A stretch of 64,000 nt of DNA from Galbula dea (taxonomy: Eukaryota > Chordata > Aves > Piciformes > Galbulidae): assembly GCA_013399015.1 (NCBI GenBank), contig VWZX01005690.1, positions 1,302,001-1,366,000 on the forward strand, in the 5' to 3' direction. The notes under the pieces were generated by a model that saw nothing but the letters and a program-made list of their open reading frames with translations, searched no databases and was not told where the DNA came from. The position numbers and the translations under genes are program-made. Below, piece after piece: positions 38,601-50,500 of this stretch (positions are counted from its first letter, which is position 1; each line of letters opens with the position of its first letter).

Positions 38601-41600
38601 TGGTGCACAGGGAACATACTCCTACTCATTGTATGCCTGGCTCAGCCTATGCCAAAAGCCACAAGAATCTTTGCATCAGCTTCTGTGGGTTTTAGGTCAG
38701 GCTTTAAGACACCTCATAACTTTGTACTCCTGTAATTCTCCCCACCCACCTACCCTTCCTTTTCCATTTCATGTTGCATGGAGACAATGTGCAAGGAAAT
38801 GTGCTATTTTGCCTATAGATTGTTGATTTAAATCACCTAGTCTCAGCCTGGTGCTATAAATCCTCTCATGCAGCTGGAGAGCCCCCATTCACTATCGTGG
38901 GTTTCCATGGCAATCCTGGGCTCTCCCACATTCAGCTGCACAGTGCAGGCAGCCCCCACCCTCCTGTCTTCCCCCTTCCACTCACATAGTCTCCTATTTA
39001 TAGGGAGAAAACCCCAAATGGGTCATGGATAGCTATTTCCTACCTTGGCACACTTTCCCCCAATAACTGGATGATATATTTGTATTTTAGCACATAAAAA
39101 GAACACTTGCCCTTTTCCACACATCATTTGGCATGCAGCAGAACAGCCAGATATTCTGAAGGTCTGGTTCTTCCCTGACACACACTACTCTTGGTATTTC
39201 AGGACATCAATAGGAAAAAACAAGCTTAACACTTCCTTGTGTTTCTGGTTGTAATCTCTGCAAAGGAATTGTATCAGTCTACTGCAGCAAACCCCTCCCA
39301 AGGCTTGGGGCAGCCTCACAGCACTCCCTCACCTGCATTCAAGTGGTTGTCTGTACTTAGTACAACTCCATAACTGAGTGGATGGCAAAGACCATGGGAA
39401 AAGTATTTGTTTATTCCTAACAACCTTGGAAACAGCAAAAGCTGCTAGGATTAAAACTAAATCCTAGCACCAGCAAAAATTGTGCAGCCAGGGACAGACT
39501 CCTCCCTCTGCATCTCTCAGTGTCTTCCATGAGTACATGAATCATGTTGCACAACATTACCTGTGGAGGAAGAAATTTGTGCCTTATCTCAATGACTGAC
39601 AGGACAGAGCTATTGGGGCAGCCCACTTAGCTCAGCCTTATTTGGCTGCTGATTTGAGAGCTGGTGAGTCCTCTCAGGTATTACTTCAATATATAGTGGT
39701 CAACCATAAGCTCTTTGCAAGTTCAAATCAAATCCCAGTTTATTAAGTGCCTTTACCTTAGTCCCTTTTAATTTTAGCTCATGTTTTGCCAGATTCCAGT
39801 GATTGCAGGACTGGGCCCCTGCCTATCAGACTTCATGGCAGAACAGTTGTTTGGGCTTTTTAAATCAACTACTTCTTCCCACTATATGCTTGCTATGAAA
39901 TTCACATCACATCCAGCTTGCAATGGAAGTCTCCACTTGTGCTTTGATTGTTTGCTAACTGAGAACTGCTGTGAAAACTGATTTACAATGAAATTGCTTA
40001 GTCAGGCACTGTAAAAAAAACCTCAACCAACCAAGTATCATTGCCTTTCCTTTTAGCTGGACATATTTCCCAAAAGTGAGAGAACTCACAACACAGGCAC
40101 ACAGAGCAAACCAGCAAGAGAAAGAAAGGAGTGCATCTGCCAGAGCTAAAAGTGATTGCTTTTAAGATCCTTGGAGTATCTGCTGGTTACAAAAGTATAG
40201 CTGCACCATATGCAGCTGCTTGAAAACACAGAGGCTCCAGAGGAATTTCTGGTTTTGGTTCACATGCATATACACTTCCTGCATTTTGCTAGACCTTGGC
40301 TGTTATTGGTTTAACTATTTCCTAAACAGTGACAGTGCACAACAGCAGAAACTGAAGCTTCTGGGAGGTGACCCTACAGCCTGGCCTGTGTTAGGCAAAC
40401 CTCCAGACTCCAAGCAGCCTTGCACAGCATTGAGTAATTACTGAGCCCACTTGCCTTTGCCTTGCAAAGCCACCAGAAACCCCCCTCCCAGAAGCTCAGA
40501 GTACCACTGCAAGGCAGAGCTGGGCAATTCTTGTCCCACCTCATCATTGTGCATGCAAGGGAACAGTAGAAGAACATCTACATTTAGCCTGCATCTGAGG
40601 CTACACTGCAGCAGTTGCTGAATCACCACTGACCCCTCACCAGCACAGAAAGGGATTGGGAACAGAAGAGACCCACAGATTGAAATGAAAACAGACTTAA
40701 TGAAATAGCCAAACTGATACCAAAGCCAAAAGAAAGTATATAAACTTATACTCAGCCCAGAAAAGGTACAGTAGTCACACTGAACAGGAAAGCAGTCCTC
40801 AGGAGAGAGAAGCAAACCAAGAGCAGGATTAACCCAAACAAAATGCTCCAAGGAAGAAACTCTTCTGTTATCAGCAAAATTCCCCCTTTATATTGACCAC
40901 AGTGTTGATGGAATGGGATACACCTGTAGCCAGCTCAGCTCAGCTCTCCTGGCTGATGCCAAACTGTTAACTGTCTGCAGCCCATGGCTGGCCTAGGATG
41001 AGTCCCAGCAAAACCAGGACACAGAAACTGCTGGTTGTGAAAACATAGAAACATGTATCTGGAAAATAGGCTCTCTGTGGGATAATCCCACGTGAAGGCT
41101 CAGCAGCATCTCTCTTGGCAATTCTTAGCTTGCAAGAAACTTTGCAAAATCCTTTCCAGAAGAAGCCTAAAATGGCTTTTGTGAAACCTCTGCTGGGTAT
41201 GTGATAGCCTACACTCTGCTGAAATGAGTAGGTGGTGTTCTGAGTACCTCTGCAGGGGAAATTCAGTGTTTGGGGGCTGATGCATCACAACTGTCTTATG
41301 AGTGAAAACACAGGGCCTAATTCTGCCTAGGTTCCATGTGACAGGAGCTGTGGAGTCAGCAGGCCAGAAGTGTCTATTTTGCTGTTATGGATCTAAAACA
41401 CTCATACAAGTGAACGTGCTCTTCTCTGCCTCAGCTCATGCCTCTTGGCTCCCTTACTTGGGTGTTTCACACACTGCAGAACTGGGATTTGGCCCAATGA
41501 TAGATTTCACTTCATCTTTCAGCAGATTTGTGGTCTAACACTCCAAGAAGTGCAGCATAACACGCTGGCAATCTGTCACTCTCCTGGCTCTCATCAGCTC

Positions 41601-43384
41601 CAACAGCTTGCTGAGGAAAAAAACCTGCCAAAATAGCTGCCAGTTCGACCTGAGGGACTTGAGAAGCATCTCCTGTGAGCAGCCAAAAGCTCTGCCTGTC
41701 ACACCACGTGCACTCCTGCTCCTGAAGCAACTCCTTCTGGTCCCTCCTTCAACCCAGAAGGCTGGGACCAGCCCTGGGCTTTCTTGGTTACCACTGCAGT
41801 TCCCATCTTACCAAATCTTCGTGGAAAGTTGCCCTTACTGCTGAGGTTTTACTTTTCTCTCCTACCTCTTCCCTGGAACAGTTCACTTGGTATGAGGCTG
41901 CCCATGAACCCCAAGACTGCAATTGGGGCTCTTATCATTTGCACACCCTGAATAGCTGTGGCTCCCCTCTTGGAGAAGCTCTGCATTCCTGGCACTGAAA
42001 CCTCTAATCAGGCCAAAACCTTTGCTTGGAACAGCTTGAAACAGGAACTTCACAACTCCAGTCTGCAGCTGGAAGAATTCCTTGTTTGGTTAGACTTGAG
42101 AAGACTTGAAATGCTGAAGGATATCTGAGCACAGGCTGTAGTGACATGTATCAGATTAGCTGTCTGAGTCTGCTTCTTCAAGAGAACTTCTCTTGAGACC
42201 ACAGGGATCCACGCATGAAAGGATGTGGTGCTGGGGGCTCCCCTCAACATCTGAGTACTTTCCAGTAATAACCAACACTTACAATACTGACTTTGCTGCT
42301 TAAAGCAAATCTGCAGAATTATAAAGCATGAGCAAATAATTGAGGACATAAACCAGAAGAAAAGAGTCAGACTCAATATAAACCAAAGTGCTCTGCTCTT
42401 CAGTGAGGTGGCTGCTAGAAGAGGACAGAGCCTTTTCTCGGGGTTCTTACTGAAATTCAACCCATGACAGCAGAAAGTGAAGGCCACACGAAATGTGGTT
42501 TATCCCTGCTTGTTTGCTTTCTTGTATGCACATGCCTTCCAGGAATATTTGAGCCAACCACAAGTACAGCCTTGGAACATGTAGAACTTCAGCATACAGG
42601 AGAAGATATTTGTGAGGAACAAATTCACAATTCAGAAATGGTAACATTTCAGAGGAAACAGTTATCTAAGCACCATCCCACCAAGGAAGAGAAGCAGCAA
42701 TGAATGATCAGCCTAGCCTTGGCCATTATATGTTGATTGTAGTAGCTTGGTTGTAATCACACATGCAGGAATTAGCTATGAGGAACTCTGGGGCAAACAG
42801 CTGCAGAAACCAAGTCTCCGGAAGAAATGCATGTGCAGCATGCAAACAGAAGGCAAATTCACCAGCTGAGATATGCCTTAAGGGATACTTAATCATCTGC
42901 AGCCAGAAAGATGTGAGAAGTATGAAGACCTACTCTCCTGCGTTGTCCTGGCAGAACCTGGGACTCGGAGCCTCTCAGCTCTGTGAGTGCTTCAGCTCCT
43001 GTCTGCGAGCTGAGTTTGCCCTCTGCTGTCTGCTGAAAAAACTGTTCCCTCTGCTTAATCCAGAATGGCAGGGTAAAGGGCAGCAAGACCTGAAGAACCA
43101 GAATGGTTAGCCCCAGATTTCAAATACTTCAAAACTGTGACGATGTTTTAAAGTGACACCCACAGAGGGGGGAAAAGCATTGGCTGAGACTTTAGCATGC
43201 ACTTACTTTGTATGCTCAAGCTTTTCTGTATTATCACAAAGACCAGAAACCCTTCTCACTATTTCCCTCTGAATACAAGCCAATATTCAGAGCTCAGCTC
43301 CCTGCTCTGCTGAGGTCAGGGATTCAGGTGTGACAGAACTTGCTGCTGAGAGCAGGGTCAAAGGCTGGATGAGCCCACCGAGGA

Positions 43385-43455
43385 AGATGTGAGAAGAGGT
43401 GCCCTGAGATGACAAGAGGTGCTCTACAATGAGGAAAGGTGCCCTGTGATGAGGA
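43385..43455 (+). repeat. Degenerate minisatellite, about 20-22 bp unit
   Basis: Three imperfect tandem units are visible: GATGTGAGAAGAGGTGCCCT, GATGACAAGAGGTGCTCT and AATGAGGAAAGGTGCCCT, followed by a partial GATGAGGA. The common core is RATGAVRARAGGTGCYCT. It lies about 1.1 kb upstream of the CCDC187-like start codon. Confidence 0.65.
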
Positions 43456-44545
43456 CTCATGTAGGTCTGGTTTCTCCCTCTGCTCTGGCACCATATTCTC
43501 TCTACATGCCAGAGCTAGAGAGCTGCTTCCACCTGGGCCCCAGGCTGGTCACGCTGCTCCTCCACTGCTCTACCCTCTCCTCTGCAGCCATCCAGCCCTG
43601 GGAATGGTCATTGCCAGGATGCCAGGCGCCCTAGAAAGGACACAAGGACTTGTCAGGAAAGCTGATGGCATCTTGCCACATGTTTGCAATCTGAGATCAG
43701 GCTTCAGGCTCCTCTTGTTGCTGTTTGTTTTCTCCTCTGTTCCTAACAACCTCTCCCTGTGCTCCCACTACTGTTGCCCTGCACAAGAGGGGCTCAAACA
43801 AAGGTGTGGTGGCAGTTGATGGCTGGTTGGGCTGGTGAGACTCCTCTGGACATCCTCCTGCACCTCCCAGAGCTCATGGGCAGGGCAGGGACTGACCTGG
43901 TTCTTGTCTTTGAAAAACTTCTGCATTTTCCACTGGTGCCAGGGAGCTGATGCCTGTGGAAGGCTGAGCACAGAAAAGGAGCAGCAAATGAGACATTCAT
44001 CGCTGAGAACTTTCTCACACCTCCCTTTGGAAGTGGCTTCTGGGATTAGTCACTGTAGAAAGACTGCAATCCTCCTCATAGATCATCTCTAAAGCACTTC
44101 TCTACATGTTTTTACACACCTTCTAAGTGGACACTTTGTTTCATGCATGGATGAGGCTTCAGAAGGTAAGTGTTAATGAGGCAGTGGCAGGAGGACATGA
44201 GAGGGAGCTGATGTTCTTGACTCTCTTGACATGATCATGCAGTCATTGCCCCAAGTGACTACACTAGAATCCAGAGCTCCCAGGGCAGCTCTTCAGGATG
44301 TGTTGAACCAGAGCTGTGTCATAACCCCACCTCTCCCTAAGACTCCCTCAAGGCTGGGCAGATTAATGATGCCAGGTAACATTTGCAAACACCACAGAAA
44401 TGTAAATGATGAGGGTCTTCATGAAAAAATAAACACAGGCATAAAATGACCTAGGCTGTCATCAAAGGGCAGCAATGACTAGTCCTTTTGCATGGGTATT
44501 TCAGACTTGGATATCCAGTAAGAAGAGTTCTAGCACAGCTGAAAG

Positions 44546-44588
44546 ATGGCTAACAGTTCAGCATCTGAAGACTCAGATCCTCTAGCTG
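44546..44588 (+). CDS. CCDC187: CCDC187-like coding exon 1 (start codon)
   Basis: Reads MANSSASEDSDPLA plus one base, with donor GCTG|GTACGT. The ATG has a good context (AAGATGG) and an in-frame TGA at 44540-44542, so translation in this frame cannot start earlier within the exon. The acidic serine-rich opening leads straight into the conserved segment of exon 2. The surroundings are CpG-poor. Confidence 0.7.
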
Positions 44589-47500
44589 GTACGTGGGTAA
44601 TGAACTTCCATATTCCTATGTATGGTCATAGCAAGGACTTGGATCACTTCATTTTAAACCAAGGATTTATCACTTATTGAAAGCCTTTAGTGCTTAGTTT
44701 AATCTGGGTTGCACAACTTCAGACACGAGAGAGCAAATGTTTTGAAGTTTGGAGACAAGCAAGAAATCAATCTAGGATCTTTTCTCTACCTGATGTGTTG
44801 CCTTGTTTCATGGGTTTGTTGGGGTTTTTTTTGTAAGCAACTACTGCCAAATAGGACTGAATTGGAAAATTAAGCTGTCTTTCTTAAATATGTGTAGAAA
44901 TACCAGCACTGACATAGCTCAAACAGCATTAGCTCTGACAGAACAAAGCACACATTGAAAACAAGCCATAAACGAAAGCAGTTCAGACACAGTTTTTCAG
45001 GAGCAGTTTTGTGTTTCAGGCACCATCTCTATAATCTGTTCTGGCTTGGGCATGAGGGGAAATTGTCTGTGGTGAAGATGTGTGAAGAGATGCTGAAAGG
45101 ATGTAAAAAGAATATGAAGCTACTGGAGAGCATCCAAAAGAGGCCATGAAGCTGGTGAAGGGTCTAGAAGGGAAGCTGTATGAGGAGTGGCTGAAGTCAC
45201 TTGGTTTGTTCAGCCTTGGGAAGGAAGAGGAAACAGGGGAGAGACCTCATCCTGGTCTACAGCTTCCTCAGAAGGGGAAGTGGCAGGGCAGGAGCTGATC
45301 TCTTATCTCTGGTGACCAGCAATAGGACCCAAGGGAACAGCATGAAGCTGTGTGAAGGGAGGGCAAGGTTAGGTATCAGGAAAAGTTTCTTCACTCAGAG
45401 GGTGGTCAAGCACTGGAACAGGCTCCCCAGGGAAGCAGTCACGGCACCAAGCCTGACAGAATTCAAGAAGCATCTGGACAAGGCCCTCAGGAACATTTCG
45501 TGGTTGTTGGGATTGTCCTGTGCAGAGACAGGGGTTGGACTCAATGATCCTTTGGGTCCTTCCATCTTAGGAGATTTTATGACTCTAAAACATGTCTTTC
45601 ATCTTTTGCTTCCACAGATGTAGCCTTGGCTTGGAAGAGTCTCTGGAAAGCCCAAGCAGCGGTAGGTGCTGTTCAGGGAACTCTTGCTGTCACACACCCT
45701 TATCACTTCCTGCCAGCTATGTGTGCACCTCCTCCTCTGAGTTTTCTTTCATGGAAATAGTGCTGTAAATTGGAAGTGCAGTACACATGCCATTTTCTTT
45801 GTTCTTATCCAATGGATGCATGACCTCTTTAATCATTTACTGAATGGCTAAATGAGGATAAGGTAAAAAAGGGATCTTACCAAACTTTGTAATGCTCTTC
45901 AAAATGCTTGTGGTGGAAACCCTGAGCAGAGTAACAGCTAACACTCCCTGAGCCAAGACATACTCTGAATTCTCCCTGTCTTATCATTCTTTTAGTAGGA
46001 AACACAGTAATGTTTATATCAGGAACAGAAGCTGCAATCGTAACAGTGGATGAATGCATGATGTGACCCAAGGGCAGACAGTGCTGCATGGGCAGGCAAG
46101 GCCTGATGCTGGTGTCCTACTGCTGAAGTTGCTGAGGGCTGGGGTTGCTGCCAGCTACCTCTGTATTTAGAAACATCTGAGCAGCTCTGGTAAAAGCCTG
46201 ATGCTGAGTGTCAACAATGGAGAGAGGTGATTTCAGTTCTTATTGTCCCAGTCAGTTGCATTCTTTCCAACTGTAGGAAATACCACGTGGAACATGCTCA
46301 GGCTTGCCAGTGTTTACAGAGTAACTAGGAGCTGCAAAATTAATCAGAGCAGAGTATGCCAGCAAAAGGCTACCATGGAAAAAATAAAAAAACAACAAAA
46401 CCCCCCAAAACATATGTCTCCTTTCAAAAGAAAAATCTGTCTTTTCACAGCTACAAAGGATTGAAAACAAATTTTATCATCAAACATGGAGTTGTGCCAA
46501 ATCACAGGCAGCCCGAGGAAAGCTCTGGTGTGAAAAAAGCTTTGGTGAGTTCTGACTTATTGGGAAACTGCTGAGGCAGGAGGACTGGCTTTGGTGCTGG
46601 AGAGAAGGTGACAAAAGGTAGTGGAAGGTCCTGTTTATTGAGGAAAATATATGTTTTCATCAGCTTTCTCCTAATGTTTCCAGAAGAAAATCACAACTCA
46701 CAAGGAGCCACACCTTGCTAGAGAGAGCTCAGGCAAAAGATGCAGCATTAATACCAGCCAGGTAGAGCAAAATAGAAGCTATTTGTGCTTCTCCTCTGAG
46801 ACTTTTTTCTTAGAGAAAACTGAAGTGATGTAAACACAGCATTTTGTTTGTGAACCTCTGCAGGAAATGCATAATGTGTTTAAAATGACCTCTAAAAGAC
46901 AAATCAGAAAAAAAGTAGGAAATTGGATCAGATTCCAGAAGACTCTAATGACAAGAACAGACTTCACTTGTTATTATTTTTGCATCTGCTGGCTATTTGT
47001 TTTTGAGATGGTTTATTGGCTAGGAACACTTAAAGCTGCCAACCTTTAATATTTGTTTTCCTCCTTCCTTTGTACCATGGCAATGGCTCACTGTTTGGAC
47101 CCCAGTCTCAGTAACAAGGAGAGCAGGAGAGGAGTGTTGAGCTTCAGCTTGGCTGGAGCTTGTGGCTTTGCATGTGAATCTTTTCCCTTGCTCCCAAGCC
47201 ATTTGAAGCAGGGAAGGCAAGATGAGGCTGATGTTTGTCCCTAGGTTTAAATGACCAGGGAGTGACTGTGACCTGGTGAAGCACACTTCGACACCATCTA
47301 CTCTGGTCCTCAGGTAGATGGAACACAGGGTACTAAAGGTAGCATGGGTTTCTGTGTGAGCTAGTAACCAAATCCTCAGTCTGCCCTGCAGGCCTGGGTG
47401 GCATGGAGACAGTGTACACAGAGATCTTTACAGCAAGAACAAACTCTCCCTTTTCCATCCCAGAACTGTAATGCTGGCAGGCTTGGTACCAGGTATGAAT

Positions 47501-50500
47501 GAAACTGTACCCAGGTGTCCAAAGGTCCAGATTTGGTTAGGGAATAGTCTCCAGTAAAATGAACTGGTTTAATTTAATGGTTAAGGAGAATTTGTGACAC
47601 TGCCATCATTTTGCTATGCTGTAGATGGCAAGAGGAACAAAGATGAAACAGCTTTGAATGAGCAGAAGAGCAATGAGATTCCTCCAGCCTGCAGGTAAAT
47701 AATTACCTTAATGTACAGCACTTGGTAGATGAAGAGGTGAAGCCAGACATAAAGGGGTTTAAAATTCTGGGATGCAGAACTTCAGAAAATGTCTAGCACT
47801 TTACAATTTATTGAGAAAAAGAGAAAAAGTCACTAAAGAATTTCACTGATGGAAATGCTGACCAAGAAGCTAGTAGAAGAGCCAAGGCCCTGACATCGGT
47901 TCTCTGTGTTAGTCTCTCTGCCTGTGCTTGTAACACCTCTTATCAGATCACAGTTTGTTTTACACTTTCCCAGTATTATCTTAATTTGCCAAACTGCTGA
48001 TAACTGGTGAAATGCTAATCCTGTGGAGACACTGAGATCACCATCAGAGCATGTTGTAGAAACTCATATTAGCAGCCTACTGAACAATATAATATTACAC
48101 TCAGTCTTGTTTTTCTTTTTCTTAAGAAAGGGAAACTGTGCTGCTCTCTCCCCTGCTTGGCCACAGACCTGTTTCTTCAAGAGTCCTACCCTGACCTCTT
48201 GCCCATCCAGAATCACTCCTCTGGCCTGGAGAGGAGACTCATACTCAGCACCTTGCAGCCCTGCCAGGAGGAAGGATATGGATGGCAAAGGCACAGCTGG
48301 GACAACAAAAAGCCTCTACAGATCAAGAAGGGGCAGTTTCAGGGAGCAGGGAGATTCAAGATGTGGCACAGTACAAAAGGAAAAGTCTCCCTGCTGTCTG
48401 CTTCACCCATCTCACAGTCCATTCTCTGCTGATCTACGTGGCAATGCTTCTATGCCCACAGCTCTCCTGCTTCCTACATGCCACATTTCACCAGCCAGCA
48501 AGCCTAGTGATCAGGAACTGCAGGAGTTGTGGAGAAAATCACCCTCAAAGAAGTTAAAGCAACTCAAGAAGAGAATCCAGGTGCAGAAGCAAAAGCAGCA
48601 AGCAGCATCTCAGGAGGAGAAGTGCCTGATTTGTCCTTGGGGTAAAGAGCCACTGCAAAATAGACCCCTGAAGAGAAAGGTGTGCAGAGTGATGTCTGCT
48701 CCTCCTGCTCTAGCTTTCAGAGGTCAGTAGTAGTCTGGCATCTCTGGAGAAAGGTTGAAACTCTATATTACTTAGCAGTGCTTTGGCACAGCTGAGTAAC
48801 TAACCACACAGCTTCCACCCACATGTTGGTTTGTGTCAGGCAGCCACCATATACAAGTGATAAATTCATTTACTGCTGCAGCCCTTGGGGCAGCTATAAA
48901 CCTCCCTGTGCTATATGTACCATCCTGCTGAGTTCACTTCTCCCCTGGATTTACCCCCCAGCATGCCCAAGTTTATAAGTTTCTTTCCACAAACTAGTAA
49001 AGAATTTGCTGCAAATGTATTCTTTTCTCCCCTTCCCTCCCACATTCTTTGCCACACATAAAGCATGAAACAGGAAACAGCAGCGCAGTAGCATGGAGCA
49101 GCACCACAGCTATTTAAGGCAGGAATTGTGTAGTTCAGAGGCATTACAGGGGATTTAACAGTTCATTCAATGGAACTAGTGTGGATCTGAAAGCAAATAT
49201 TATTAGACTTCCTTATCCTGCTTTGCTGCTAAGTTTGGGGCTGAAGAACCATCCATCTACAGCTGTCACTTTAGTTTAGGGTGATTTAAGATGTCAGATT
49301 GCTGTGAGTAACTCCTGGACTCCAAAGCAAGGACTGCCTACAGCTAGCCTGGCTAGCCTGTCTGCTTGGCAATCTTTTCAGCCAACAGGGGATTACTGAG
49401 GGTATATTAGACTAGAGAAGAGGAGCTGAAAAGCTGTACATAATAAATCTTATTGCTATAATAGCATTAGTGTTAATTCATTGGGCACTATGATCCCTGT
49501 CACACACCACGAGCTTCCACAGACATTTCCCTTAGGTTTTCTCCAATTCACCTTTTACAGTGATGTGTGGAAGTATTTTATGGTGCTCACCTCTCTGGGT
49601 GCAGATGTCCTGCTGCCATCTCCCCCTTTCAGCAGGATCAGGTGGTGCTTTCAGTCATCACTGCACAGCCTTTCCCCTCCTAATACCCAGAAGCCAAAGC
49701 CACAATCCCTGCTGAGCCTCTTTTGAACATTCTCAGGGGGAAGGCTAGTTTAGGTTGTTTTTAACCCAGATCGTTTTACATAACTGAGTCAGGGAACTAC
49801 CAAGACAAACAGTTCAGCTTGCAGAACAGAAGCACCCCCCGAGGCTGTCAGATTAACAGCTCCACATGCCCAGTTCAGATGCAGCTTGTTCAGCTTGTCT
49901 GACTTTTGCAACTGGAAAAAGTGTGTCAGCTGCTCTGCCAGATATTTCCTCTGACAGATATCTGCAGCCTAGTCTAGGAAGTCTGCTTCTGCTTTTCCCA
50001 TGTATAGGAGCTTACGGCTACCAGATACCATCTTCTGTGCTGCTCCTTGTGGCCTAACAGGCTTCAAAGATCTATTTGTTCAGGTTTTAGTGCTGTGAAC
50101 CTGAGGTCTGCTCTCCTTGCCTGATGAAGAGCACAGAATACCTGACAGAGAACAAGTCACCATATCTGGACAAGGGAAAGATGACAACCCCCCCCCCCCC
50201 AGGATCCCAGGGTAGCAGTGCTGTGTCATAACAGTTTGTTACAGGAAACTTGCCCAAGCAGGTAGTGTTTGTGTACTCAGCAGATAAAGGCTAGTCTGGA
50301 TCTCCAGAGGGATCCCAAGGGGTAAGCTATCCCACTGGACCCATAGGATGTGCCAGTTAAGCCAGGGTCATTTACTCTGTACACTGCTGTACAGGCAGAC
50401 AGAGTCATGGAAGTAACTCCAAGGATCCCTGCTTGTTTGGTGACCAGGTCATTAAAGAGACTGCTGCTGTTGTGTTCCAAATGAAAGGGACTGGGTTTGG

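Larger units (their letters stand above)
27061..44545. other. Intergenic region between the divergent GPSM1 and CCDC187-like genes
   Basis: About 17.5 kb. It contains the CR1 pieces listed separately and otherwise AT-moderate, CpG-poor DNA. The longest open frame is 33460-33960 (+, 166 codons), overlapped by 33438-33842 on the minus strand; neither has recognisable domains or splice partners. Untranslated 5' exons of the CCDC187-like gene could lie here, but I cannot place any. No tRNA, rRNA or other RNA gene was recognised. Confidence 0.7.

Noticed and set aside
42763..43110. A 115-codon plus-strand open frame upstream of the CCDC187-like gene
   Set aside because: No splice sites link it in phase to exon 1, exon 1 has its own start with an upstream stop, and the peptide is not recognisable.
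48023..48126. In-frame extension of exon 5 to an upstream ATG
   Set aside because: The extension contains the pyrimidine tract TTTTTCTTTTTCTTAAG, a strong acceptor. Exon 4 joins in phase at 48127, so this is intron.
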